This document shows positions 54,822 through 63,951 of a stretch of 64,000 bases of DNA, piece by piece (positions within the stretch are counted from its first letter, which is position 1; every line of letters begins with the position of its first letter). The notes below the pieces were generated by a model, which was not told the DNA's origin, made no database searches, and saw only the letters and a program-made list of their open reading frames with translations. Origin of the DNA: Flavobacteriales bacterium (GTDB lineage Bacteria > Bacteroidota > Bacteroidia > Flavobacteriales_F > PHOS-HE28); NCBI GenBank assembly GCA_016704485.1, contig JADJAA010000002.1, positions 248,001-312,000 on the forward strand. The letters are read 5' to 3'. A program made the translations under genes and the position numbers.

Positions 54822-55694
54822 ATGGCTGGAATTACGGTGATCGGAGAAATAGGCGGCACGTCTTCCAGGTGGGCATTCATGGAACCGGACAGGTCGGTCC
54901 GGGTATTTCCGAACAAAGGCGAAGTACTATCCGGCTTTAACCCGTTGAATGGTGATGCTGACCAATTCGTAGCAAGTGTTTCGGGATATTTCAAGACCAA
55001 TTTTCCCGGTTACGTTGACCATGGTAATGTGCAGGTCTATGGCGCAGGATGCGGATCCCCGGAGCGCACACAGCGCATGTCGGAGGCATTGAGCAGGATC
55101 TGGCCTACTGCCGAAATAGCAGTGGATACGGATATACTGGGGGCTGCAAAGGGCTTATGCGGTAGCGATCCAGGTCTGGTCTTGATATTAGGAACTGGAA
55201 TGAGTGCCGGGTATTGGGACGGGACCAACCTCTTTCGACCTATGCCATCACTAGGTTTCATAATAGGCGATGAAGGCAGCGGGGCGGATATTGGCCGAAC
55301 GATCCTACAAGATGCGTTCTACAAGCGGATGCCCTTCCATTTGATCGAAGCCTTGTTCGGTGAGGATGGGCCGGATCTTTCTTTGATCCTCGAGAGCATA
55401 CATCGGTCAGCATTCCCTGCTCGCGCATTGGCTTCTTATACAGCGAAGCTTAGTGTTCATAGAGAGGAACGTTATGTTCGTGAACTGATCCTGTCGCGGT
55501 TCCACGCAATGGCTGAACTGCTTGTACTGTTCTTTTCGCCTGAGCAGCGAGCGAATGTTGCAGCTACGGGATCCGTTTCATTCGGCTTCAAGGAGCTACT
55601 GGCGGAGTGTTTATTGGATCGCGGTATGACACTTACTTCAGTGGAACCGGACCCATTGCCGGGCCTCGTGCGCTTCCATCAACAAATGTCTTAG
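54822..55694 (+). CDS. BadF/BadG/BcrA/BcrD-type N-acetylglucosamine kinase-like protein
   Basis: A start at 54822 (MAGITVIGEIGGTSSRW) gives 290 residues; the TTG at 54795 is weak. The actin-like ATPase fold shows phosphate-1 loop EIGGTSSRWAF, GTGMSAGYWDG, GSGADIGR and an adenosine loop VAATGSVSFGFKELL. These match the BcrAD/BadFG N-acetylglucosamine kinase group of Bacteroidota, which recycle amino sugars. It overlaps the end of the convergent patatin gene by 62 bp. Confidence 0.85.
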   Translation: MAGITVIGEIGGTSSRWAFMEPDRSVRVFPNKGEVLSGFNPLNGDADQFVASVSGYFKTNFPGYVDHGNVQVYGAGCGSPERTQRMSEALSRIWPTAEIAVDTDILGAAKGLCGSDPGLVLILGTGMSAGYWDGTNLFRPMPSLGFIIGDEGSGADIGRTILQDAFYKRMPFHLIEALFGEDGPDLSLILESIHRSAFPARALASYTAKLSVHREERYVRELILSRFHAMAELLVLFFSPEQRANVAATGSVSFGFKELLAECLLDRGMTLTSVEPDPLPGLVRFHQQMS

Positions 55695-58005
55695 CTCCGC
55701 CAAAGGCAGCTTTCAGTTGATTGAACGCCTCGACATTCTCCTCACTATGGATCGTTCGTAACACGCGAGAGCGTTCTAGAGCGGTAAGATGCCAACTCAA
55801 GGAGATCTGCTCCTCCTCATCATGTCTTAATTGCACATCGACCACCTGCAAGGGCACCTCGGTCCAGCCACTCGCCTGTTGCAGCATCAGGTCAAAATCC
55901 TGATCCTGTACCCGAACAAAGTTGCTGTACACACTTCCAGCCGGATCAAGCAGGCGGGCCAATAACGAACCACTACTTGGATGGATCTTCAGGTCTTTCT
56001 GTGTATCCCTTAACTGTAGGATCACAACGCCGGAGGTGTTCTCGTCGATCCATTTCCTGAAGGTGTGAAGGAAAGCAAGTGTAACACGATAACCATAGTT
56101 GTCCCGCACTCCTGCGTCCATGACGCGCATTGGAGGTTTGCTAGGCAATGTGACCACTGGCGTTATGTATGGGAAACTAGCGTTCATTCGCAAGGCACTT
56201 GAGATCTTAAGCCTTGAGGCACCTTGATCCGCGAACATGCGGTGGAAGTCGATGGCCTCGGCTTCTCCGTTGTTGATCACAGGGGCGTCAGGATGAATAT
56301 TGGTCAAGAAGGCCATTGGCAGTGCACTGATGACCACCCGGCGGCCATCATTGATGGATGTGGGGTTGATCACCAACAATGGAATGCGTGCTTCGCGCTC
56401 CGCACCGGCCATATCTCCGAAACGTACATTCAACAGGCCACGTGTATTCTCATTCAGACGGCGTTCGAACGCATGCCCTCTATCCAATGTATAGGCATGT
56501 CCATCGTCATACACCTTCCGGTAACGGAAGAACATATCGTTGGTGACAAAATTGAATGCAACGGGGTTGAGCATATCGCTTGCGACCTCACCTACCAGAA
56601 TGGATGCATTACGGTCTTGTGTCGTATCGGACAGCCCGGCCAAATAGAGCTGCCGGTAATAGGTAGCGCCTATCAAGCCACCGGACGACCCTGTTAGCAA
56701 CACTGATCGATCCATCAACGTGCCCTCCAGCAAACTGTCCGCAACTTGCATGCTACGCAGGGTCCAAAGCATTGCACGCAATCCACCACCACTGGTATTC
56801 ACGATCAACATGGTCGGCTTTTTACCTGAACCATCCAATGCCATATTGTCTTTTTTCCAGAGTTCCAATGTTTCTAGCATGGCATCTGCGTCTGCGCGTG
56901 ATTTGGCCGTATCATTAGCCATGGCATAGAGCACATCGCGGTCATACGTTGCGGGCTCAACATCATAGTTCAGCCCATATGCTTGATCATCGTACATGAA
57001 TTTTTCCGTACTATGGCTGACCACATTGAGCAGGATGATGACACCCAGAATAACAGTTGATGTCCAACCTTGCATCCAACTGTACAATGCGCTGATGATC
57101 ATTAGGATCATTGTGAAGAATAGAAATGCACTGGCTCCGGCTGGAATAGCGAAGAATCGCAGATCACCAAAGGCTCCTAGAGCAATAAAGATCAGCACGA
57201 CGACCATTTCGAAGATCGAGCCATTGATGTGATTCTGCCAAAGCACATCACGTAGCAATTCTTTATCGTAATGCTCGCTACTTCGAGCCAATAGTAACCT
57301 GCCTCGAGGGCCTAAATATGTTTCAACTTTCCATTTTTCCGTTCGTTGGGCGCGCCGCAACCAGCGGCTGGCCTTTCGGCGTTGCGATCTTTTTCTAGGT
57401 CCCATTGTTTGATGAGGACCAAGAATATCCATCATTGGTTCGTCCGGCCTGAAGGGTTCTGGATCCTTTCCCAATAATTTGATGATATCCGTATTGGTGC
57501 TGGTGAAATAGATCAGTGCAACGAACAGGAATCCCAGCACGCCGACAACGAAGCCCAAGAGGTTTACAATGATGTCAGCTCCATCAACGAACTCCTTGTA
57601 ATACTGGAACTGAGCGCTACATGACAGATAGGTAAGGATGAACAGGATCGGGATCACCGCATTGTTCACGTTGAATTTCAGAAACGGCTTTGCCAGCGTA
57701 GCAATGAAGGGGAATCGGTAGCCATGCATGGCATAGGTGTACAGGTTGAAAGCGGTAATGAAACCGCCGAGTGCGAACCCAGTGATCATGTATGACCAGA
57801 AACTGACCCGCCCAAAATACTCGGGGAACAGAAAGAGGTTGGGTACACCATATTTCACACCCATGTTCTCTGTAACGTATCCGAACAGGATGAGCCAGAT
57901 CAGCAAGAGAAAATGATTCTTCTTGGCATGCAACAGAAGCAACTGCACCGGGAAGAAGTAGAGTACTCTCCTGCTCCAATGAGGTGGTTTGTGCTTCGCG
58001 ACCAT
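55633..58005 (-). CDS. Membrane-anchored patatin-like phospholipase
   Basis: A 790-aa protein. The N-terminal third has about five to seven membrane helices in two groups (about 17-190 and 265-340). The C-terminal patatin-like domain has the oxyanion loop SGGGLRA, the nucleophile elbow GSSGG (LLTGSSGGLIGA) and the catalytic Asp in MDAGVRDNYG, giving a Ser-Asp dyad. It probably deacylates lipids at the inner membrane. The C-terminus overlaps the sugar-kinase gene convergently by 62 bp. Confidence 0.88.
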   Translation of the reverse strand: MVAKHKPPHWSRRVLYFFPVQLLLLHAKKNHFLLLIWLILFGYVTENMGVKYGVPNLFLFPEYFGRVSFWSYMITGFALGGFITAFNLYTYAMHGYRFPFIATLAKPFLKFNVNNAVIPILFILTYLSCSAQFQYYKEFVDGADIIVNLLGFVVGVLGFLFVALIYFTSTNTDIIKLLGKDPEPFRPDEPMMDILGPHQTMGPRKRSQRRKASRWLRRAQRTEKWKVETYLGPRGRLLLARSSEHYDKELLRDVLWQNHINGSIFEMVVVLIFIALGAFGDLRFFAIPAGASAFLFFTMILMIISALYSWMQGWTSTVILGVIILLNVVSHSTEKFMYDDQAYGLNYDVEPATYDRDVLYAMANDTAKSRADADAMLETLELWKKDNMALDGSGKKPTMLIVNTSGGGLRAMLWTLRSMQVADSLLEGTLMDRSVLLTGSSGGLIGATYYRQLYLAGLSDTTQDRNASILVGEVASDMLNPVAFNFVTNDMFFRYRKVYDDGHAYTLDRGHAFERRLNENTRGLLNVRFGDMAGAEREARIPLLVINPTSINDGRRVVISALPMAFLTNIHPDAPVINNGEAEAIDFHRMFADQGASRLKISSALRMNASFPYITPVVTLPSKPPMRVMDAGVRDNYGYRVTLAFLHTFRKWIDENTSGVVILQLRDTQKDLKIHPSSGSLLARLLDPAGSVYSNFVRVQDQDFDLMLQQASGWTEVPLQVVDVQLRHDEEEQISLSWHLTALERSRVLRTIHSEENVEAFNQLKAAFGGAKTFVDGSARGPAMGPVPLK

Positions 58006-58244
58006 TTCTTATGTAACGATACCGATCATATAGTTCCTACTGAAGGCGCTAAAGATGCGCTAAAAGACCTATACGCAAGAATTGGCCCAAGTGTTGTGAA
58101 AACGAAGTAATTAGCCTCGTTCTGTTCTGCTTGGGATGCTATGGTACACCAGAACCGCCACACCCATCAACATGTGTGATATGCAACGGTCTTACTGAAT
58201 TCAACTGGAAAACTTGTAATGTTACGCAAAGCTCAATGCCACAT
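58006..58244. other. Intergenic region between patatin and ftcD
   Basis: About 240 bp. A plus-strand frame (57913-58110) ends here with protein-like codon use (LYARIGPSVVKTK), but it overlaps the patatin start and has no family support. It may be a gene remnant. Nothing else is recognisable. Confidence 0.4.
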
Positions 58245-59939
58245 TCACATCTTCGAAAGTGTTACGCGCATGACATCCGCCTCCAACGCTTCAGCTTCCG
58301 ATCTTAAAGCTTCCGCTTTAGCTAAAACCTTCGTTTTGAAATCCGCATCGTTCAGCCCTGAGCAATTGATAAGAATGTTGAGGTAACCCGCAATGGCCCC
58401 GGCACGTGCACAAACAGCTCCAACACCAGCGTCACTAACGCTGGCTGGCAGACCGGTCTCGGCCATGGCTTGCATCAACGCCATGCTTTCAACGCACACC
58501 TCCATAGTGCGTAGTGGGGTGTTTATAGCCCCTTTGGTAGCTTCAGTTATGGCTTTCGCACGAGCAGCCTTTTCAGCATCCGAACCCTTTGGTAGCCCAA
58601 GTGCAGCGAGGATGCGATCGAAAGCGCGCGTGTCTTCGTCCACCAAGTATAAAAGCTCATTGCGGTGTTTCTCACCGATCACTGCCCACTCACTGTATTG
58701 ATCCCACTTATCATCCCAGCCTCGTTTGTGAGCGCTTAGGTTCGCCACCATAGTACCAAGGGCCGCTCCCAAAGCACCAACGTAGGCACCAACGGAACCT
58801 CCACCTGGCGCAGGGCTTTCACCAGCGGTCTCCTCCGTGAATTTCTTCAGGTCCATGCTCACCAATCGCTCGGCACCAGGTTCCTCCAGCATGTACTCGA
58901 TCACTTTTTTCTTCGGATCGAAAGGGCGCAGATCATCCAATCCCAACGATTTGATCGCGATCTTCATCTTCTCGCTCTCGGAGATGCCCAAGCTTCGTTG
59001 TTGGCGCTTCAAAAAGAAATCGGCGGCATCCAGCAGTGACTGTTTTGGGATAAGGCCCACCAGCTCGCTTCCAGTTACACGGATCCCTCTTTCTGCCGCG
59101 CTCTTGCAAGCTTCATCGAAGGCGATGTGCACCGGTGTAACGGTAATGTCCGTCAGATTCAAGGAAAGTTGAGCAATGCCGTACTCTTCGATGTACCATC
59201 CGATGCCTTTCACGGCCTTCAATTTACCGGGTTCTTTTTTGGGTTCTCCGTTGGCATCAACAATAGGCTTGCCTGTTACGGGATCCTTCTCGTGGATAAT
59301 GCGACCCGCTTCCCGGATATCGAAGGCAATTGCATTCGCACGCCGCGTGCTGGTGGTATTCAAATTCACATTGTATGCCACCAGGAAGTTTCGAGCACCA
59401 ATAGCAGTTGCGCCACTGCGTGCCACACTTTCTGTGAATTCACTTGGTCCGAAATCCGGTTTCCATGCTGGGTCCACGATCTTCTTGGCCAGCCCTTCAT
59501 ACTCACCGCTGCGATTGTTCGCGAGGTTCTTCCGTTTCTCCTCACGTGCAGCTGCTTCATAGCAATACACAGGAATGGAGAGTTCTTTTCCAACGCGTTC
59601 AGCCAGTTTGCGGGCGTATTCTGCGGTCTCTTCCATCGAGATACCACTGATCGGCACTAGTGGGCAAACATCCGTAGCTCCAAAGCGTGGGTGCTCTCCC
59701 TTATGCTTGCGCATGTCGATCAATTCCTGTGCTTTCTTCAACAAAAGAAAAGCCGCTTCGATGACGGGTTCCGGTTCCCCAACAAAAGTGATCACGGTCC
59801 GGTTCGTTGCGTTCCCAGGATCCACATCCAATAATTGCACCCCCGCAACGGTTTTCACAACAGCGGCGATCGCATCGATCTTAGCCTGGTCTCTTCCTTC
59901 ACTGATATTGGGTACACACTCGATCAATCTACGTTCCAT
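58245..59939 (-). CDS. ftcD: Bifunctional glutamate formimidoyltransferase / formimidoyltetrahydrofolate cyclodeaminase
   Basis: A fusion of two folate enzymes in histidine catabolism. Residues about 1-330 are the glutamate formimidoyltransferase (ECVPNISEGRD at the start, EHPRFGATDVCPL). Residues about 365-564 are the cyclodeaminase (PAPGGGSVGAYVGALGAALG). It moves the formimino group of N-formimino-L-glutamate to THF, then releases ammonia to give 5,10-methenyl-THF. The fused form resembles vertebrate FTCD. It is the third gene of the hutI-CPBP-ftcD operon. Confidence 0.96.
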   Translation of the reverse strand: MERRLIECVPNISEGRDQAKIDAIAAVVKTVAGVQLLDVDPGNATNRTVITFVGEPEPVIEAAFLLLKKAQELIDMRKHKGEHPRFGATDVCPLVPISGISMEETAEYARKLAERVGKELSIPVYCYEAAAREEKRKNLANNRSGEYEGLAKKIVDPAWKPDFGPSEFTESVARSGATAIGARNFLVAYNVNLNTTSTRRANAIAFDIREAGRIIHEKDPVTGKPIVDANGEPKKEPGKLKAVKGIGWYIEEYGIAQLSLNLTDITVTPVHIAFDEACKSAAERGIRVTGSELVGLIPKQSLLDAADFFLKRQQRSLGISESEKMKIAIKSLGLDDLRPFDPKKKVIEYMLEEPGAERLVSMDLKKFTEETAGESPAPGGGSVGAYVGALGAALGTMVANLSAHKRGWDDKWDQYSEWAVIGEKHRNELLYLVDEDTRAFDRILAALGLPKGSDAEKAARAKAITEATKGAINTPLRTMEVCVESMALMQAMAETGLPASVSDAGVGAVCARAGAIAGYLNILINCSGLNDADFKTKVLAKAEALRSEAEALEADVMRVTLSKM

Positions 59940-60000
59940 GGTGCAATTATTCTTTCGGGTTGCGAAGTTAAGACAGGGTAGGGGCTCTGTTCAGAGAGAC

Positions 60001-60786
60001 CTATGGAAAAGCCACGGTCGCCAGATTATTCAACATATGAAGTGCTACGGGCACCCAAATTGAACCGCTCTTCGCACGGGCATAGCCTAGGACCACACCC
60101 AATGGCAAGATCAACAGCATCACTGCCGCCGTATACTGCATATGCATGATAGTGAAAACGCCAGCAGTTGCAGCTACCGCTATGTTCTCATCTGCAAGAT
60201 GCCGAACAGAGCCGAACAATAATCCTCTTAAAAGGAATTCCTCGAAAAGTGGAGCCATGATCCCAACGCCTAAATAGAGCCAGACCATATTGGTGGTGTT
60301 ACCAAGGATGTCAGTCATGAAATCACTCCGGAATACCGGCGAGAGATAGGCCAACCCTTCAATGATAAGTCCAAGTAGAACGAAGATCCCGGCCCAGATC
60401 AGGAACTGTTTGATACTTGGAATACGCAGTCCGAGGAATTGGCTGGTCAGGCTTCGTTTCCATAAGAGAACTGAGAGCAGTATCGCCAGTAGACCGACTA
60501 GGCCACTCCAAAGAGCAGCATGACCAATGAGGTCGCCATTGGACATTAAGGTCGCCATTCTTTCCTGCATCAATGGTTCATTGAGCAGGCTGAATGAGAA
60601 ACCTTGTTCACGCAGCTCCGGTGATCGATCGATGACCCCGTTAATGAACACACCTGATTGCACAATAAAGAACACAAGAACGATCACCCCGAAAAGAGTG
60701 ATACCCATGGCAAATTCCAACCCTGGTGGTCGGATGAATGTACGAGAAGGATCAGATCCCGGGTGTTGTTCAGACGGGTGTTCCAT
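60001..60786 (-). CDS. CPBP family intramembrane metalloprotease
   Basis: A 261-aa protein with about six to eight membrane helices. The three CPBP (Abi) motifs are present: PLFEEFLLRGLLF (EExxxR), FTIMHM (FxxxH) and VALHMLNNL. The relatives include Rce1-type CAAX proteases and bacteriocin-immunity proteins. Its start overlaps the hutI end by 17 bp, and ftcD follows after 61 bp, so it is cotranscribed with histidine-catabolism genes. Its substrate is unknown. Confidence 0.9.
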   Translation of the reverse strand: MEHPSEQHPGSDPSRTFIRPPGLEFAMGITLFGVIVLVFFIVQSGVFINGVIDRSPELREQGFSFSLLNEPLMQERMATLMSNGDLIGHAALWSGLVGLLAILLSVLLWKRSLTSQFLGLRIPSIKQFLIWAGIFVLLGLIIEGLAYLSPVFRSDFMTDILGNTTNMVWLYLGVGIMAPLFEEFLLRGLLFGSVRHLADENIAVAATAGVFTIMHMQYTAAVMLLILPLGVVLGYARAKSGSIWVPVALHMLNNLATVAFP

Positions 60787-62035
60787 CGATGATCACGGTT
60801 TGGATATGGTTGCTCCCGAATGCATAGGGTAAGTAGGCCAGCGAAGGCACCGGGCGGGTAATGATAAGACTTGCGCGTTTACCGATCGCAATGCTACCCA
60901 GCTCCTTCACCAGACCCATGGCAGCAGCACTGTTCAAGGTCATGGCATTGATTGCTTCCTCGGGCAGCATGCGCAATTGGATACAGGCAAGTGAAAGTAC
61001 CAGATTCATATTTCCACTTGGCGTAGTACCGGGATTGAAGTCAGTTGCCAACGCGACCGGAAGACCGCGATCGATGAGTTGTCTTGCAGGGCCATACGGG
61101 ATCCTCAAAAAGAACGAGCAGCTCGGAAGTAAGGTTGGAATGGTCTTCTCGGCTGCGCTCGAAGTGCTACCATCCCCGACCAATGCATCGATATCCGATT
61201 CTTCCATTATTTCCAGATGATCCACGCTCCGTGCTTTGTGCGCAACAGCCGCTTGAATTCCTCCAATACTTGTGAATTGGTTCACATGTACTTTTCCCGG
61301 TAGACCATGGTGTGCGCCAGCAATGAGGATCCGTTCCATTTCGGCAACGGTGAAGTAATTCGTCTCGCAGAAGGTATCCACGTAGTCCGCGAGGTTTTCA
61401 CGCTTCACCTGCGGAATCAATTCGTTCACAATAAGGTCGATGTATGCACTGCGGTCATCTGCAAATTCAGGAGGCACTGCATGCGCGGCAAGTAGCGTAG
61501 TACGTACTTGCAAAGGCAAGGCATCACCGAGTTTGCGTGCAACGCGAAGCATCTTTAGTTCACTTTCGGCAGTGAGGCCATACCCGCTCTTGATCTCCAC
61601 GGCCACAGTGCCATGTTTCATCATTTCCTGCAAACGGACCTTCGCTTGATCGAATAGCGTGTCTCCGTCCATCGCCCGCAACTTCTTGGCGCTGTTCAGG
61701 ATCCCACCGCCTTTTGCAGCTATCTCTTGGTAGGTACGACCTTTGATCTTATCCACGAACTCCTCTTCGCGGGGCGCTGCGAAAACAGTATGGGTATGCG
61801 AATCGCACCAACCGGGTAGAACATACCCGCCGTTAGCATCGATCACTTCATTTGCGCCGTGATCTTTAGGCAAGTTGGCCATTTCGCCGAACGCCGAGAT
61901 AAGGCCATCCTCGGCGAGTAACCAGCCATTTTCCACCTGCGGCAAACTAGCCATAGCAGCACCCGCAACTATCTCAGTTCCATATGGATGGGTGCCTACT
62001 AGGGCCTTGGCGTTGGTGATCAATAGGCGATGCAT
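60770..62035 (-). CDS. hutI: Imidazolonepropionase
   Basis: HutI hydrolyses 4-imidazolone-5-propionate to N-formimino-L-glutamate in histidine degradation. A start at 62035 (MHRLLITNAKALVG) gives 421 residues. The amidohydrolase metal-binding motif is GWCDSHTHTVF. The region EIKSGYGLTAESELKMLRV and the metal ligands in HVNQFT and ATDFNPGT are typical. The first gene of the operon; the frame from 62086 is an unlikely extension. Confidence 0.96.
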   Translation of the reverse strand: MHRLLITNAKALVGTHPYGTEIVAGAAMASLPQVENGWLLAEDGLISAFGEMANLPKDHGANEVIDANGGYVLPGWCDSHTHTVFAAPREEEFVDKIKGRTYQEIAAKGGGILNSAKKLRAMDGDTLFDQAKVRLQEMMKHGTVAVEIKSGYGLTAESELKMLRVARKLGDALPLQVRTTLLAAHAVPPEFADDRSAYIDLIVNELIPQVKRENLADYVDTFCETNYFTVAEMERILIAGAHHGLPGKVHVNQFTSIGGIQAAVAHKARSVDHLEIMEESDIDALVGDGSTSSAAEKTIPTLLPSCSFFLRIPYGPARQLIDRGLPVALATDFNPGTTPSGNMNLVLSLACIQLRMLPEEAINAMTLNSAAAMGLVKELGSIAIGKRASLIITRPVPSLAYLPYAFGSNHIQTVIIDGTPV

Positions 62036-62149
62036 TGCGGCAAAGAAAGATCGAAACTCCTGAATAAAATTCAATTGGAAAGACAAGTTCTACACGGCTC
62101 GTTCTGCAAGCTGATTACCGGCGGAACACCTACACGCGTTGCGAGCGCT

Positions 62150-63784
62150 TTACTGTTTTACGACCCGATGCACTGAGTTCCCAGGATCCGACTGCACCAA
62201 TACGGAATAGCAACCATTTGGGAGTGACGAAAGGTCAAGTGTAGAAACATTGTTCTTTTGGAAAAGCACCGTTCTTCCGAGCATATCCATAACGCGAAGC
62301 GTTTGAACATGTTCGGCATTTACAGTGATCATCCCGTTCGTGGGGTTCGGAAATAGTACCTGTTCAGTGTCCGTGTTCGTCGAAGCAATGGACGTCGAAA
62401 TCTCGCCGTATTTAATGTTCAGAACAGGAGCCAGTTCAGGATCGGTTCCATCCGTGAAATAGACTGATCCTTGAGACGTAGCAGTGCTAGAAATTACAAA
62501 TTGAGTGATATCCGTCTGCGAGATAAAGGGGAGCATTTCTTCCGGAAGGTCGATACGGATCCAACGGCCGTTGCCATCGTTGCTACCAAAACGACAGGCA
62601 TCAACTTCTGCATCTGCAACAGCTATATAGTCAACGGCTTCAACATTCATTGTTGTACCAAGAACACCGTGCTTCGCCTTTACGTGTAGCGTAGATCCAA
62701 TCGGGTTGGCACCGGTCAAACTATCACGACGAAGAAAAATACTTGCTTTTTCAACCGGTTGCATATCCATCACCGTCGTATTGAAGGTAAGCGCGGTAGC
62801 GAATTCTTCGGTTCCGTTCAGTCCTAGTTGTAATGTGTTCGAGATCGTGCCTGTGCTAGAAACCGAGCCATTCTCGGAACCCGTTCCAGCGAGCAGGTAT
62901 AGGTCATCCATCAAGAATTTGTGGTAGAACTCACGGGTGTGCAGATCGATCATATCACGGTAGCCGCCAGCAGAAAGGTGAAAACAATCACGCGTTAATC
63001 CATAGTCACGCATGGAGCTTATGGGTGAAGGATAAGTAGGAAATCCATTCGGTAAAGGAGCAGTGAACTGGTCGTACGTACCACCGGGAGCCACTCCCAA
63101 GTTACTTTCTTGTCCGAAGGTGTATTGCAAGAAACCCGGCGAATTCACAAAATGTACGCGTGGCATGGTATCAGTGTAAGCCTCAATACCCGCAGAAAAA
63201 TTGATCATTACATTATTGATCTGCTCGAACGAAGGAAAACCCATGTCTTCCCACGTACCATAGAACGGGTGCAGCGTTTGAAGCGGTGCAAAGCTCTCGA
63301 TCACTTCTTCGAAATTCGGGTACATGTAGCCGCTCCAAAGCACATGAACATCGGGCCTCACGTTCAGGATGAAGTCGATCACTTGAACTAAACGCGCTCG
63401 AACGGATGCTTCCAAGGAATCGGTTTGTTGGGTGGTCATTTCAACGTTCCAATCGCCCAGAACATCGTTACCACCAATGCTCAGATGTACCACTTTGATC
63501 GAAGGTTCAGCTATCAAACGCGCTTCGATCTCGTCCTGTTTTTCAGCGGTCAGAAAATCATCTGTTTCAGCACCGTTCTCAGCGATGGTCAGGTTGGTCA
63601 GATATCGTGCATCCGAGTGCCCCCAGCGCTCAAGGACGGTATTTATGGTTTGGTCCACACCCATGAAAAAGGCCCAACTGTCGCCAACGAGCAATACTTT
63701 ATTAGTGGCATCTTCGGAACATTGTGAGTAGCCGGAAAGTGAAGAGATGGAAGCAAGAATAGCAACGCAGCAATTACGTATCAT
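62150..63784 (-). CDS. Secreted SGNH/GDSL hydrolase with T9SS sorting domain
   Basis: A start at 63784 (MIRNCCVAILASISSLSG) gives a signal peptide. The SGNH catalytic blocks are complete: GDSW (S36), GGNDV and a DCFHLS DxxH (D266, H269). About 200 residues of beta-rich sequence follow, then a T9SS type A sorting domain (LFPNPTNGMITVN, then LGRTVLFQKN, ending HRVVKQ). It is a second SGNH/T9SS protein in this window, distinct in sequence from the one at 5098. Substrate unknown. Confidence 0.9.
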   Translation of the reverse strand: MIRNCCVAILASISSLSGYSQCSEDATNKVLLVGDSWAFFMGVDQTINTVLERWGHSDARYLTNLTIAENGAETDDFLTAEKQDEIEARLIAEPSIKVVHLSIGGNDVLGDWNVEMTTQQTDSLEASVRARLVQVIDFILNVRPDVHVLWSGYMYPNFEEVIESFAPLQTLHPFYGTWEDMGFPSFEQINNVMINFSAGIEAYTDTMPRVHFVNSPGFLQYTFGQESNLGVAPGGTYDQFTAPLPNGFPTYPSPISSMRDYGLTRDCFHLSAGGYRDMIDLHTREFYHKFLMDDLYLLAGTGSENGSVSSTGTISNTLQLGLNGTEEFATALTFNTTVMDMQPVEKASIFLRRDSLTGANPIGSTLHVKAKHGVLGTTMNVEAVDYIAVADAEVDACRFGSNDGNGRWIRIDLPEEMLPFISQTDITQFVISSTATSQGSVYFTDGTDPELAPVLNIKYGEISTSIASTNTDTEQVLFPNPTNGMITVNAEHVQTLRVMDMLGRTVLFQKNNVSTLDLSSLPNGCYSVLVQSDPGNSVHRVVKQ

Positions 63785-63939
63785 AAAGTGGAAAGGGTTG
63801 AATTCGAGCGAAAATAGGTGATCTGGTCGGGAGTGCTGAAATTGCAAAATTTACACATCAGGAACTTGGGATCCACTGAGGGTCCAAATCAGCAAATCTG
63901 TTAATCCTCTCACTTCAGCTGATCATCGTATTCCCCGGT

Positions 63940-63947
63940 TATCTTCG
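63940..63947 (+). promoter_or_regulatory. TATCTTCG promoter-like element of aroC
   Basis: TATCTTCG ends 4 bp before the aroC ATG, as at pyrR. The message would be leaderless. Confidence 0.4.
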
Positions 63948-63951
63948 CCCC

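Noticed and set aside
57913..58110. 65-aa plus-strand frame ending in the patatin-ftcD spacer
   Set aside because: Its first half is antisense to the patatin N-terminus and no family is recognised; the protein-like end is noted only as a possible remnant.
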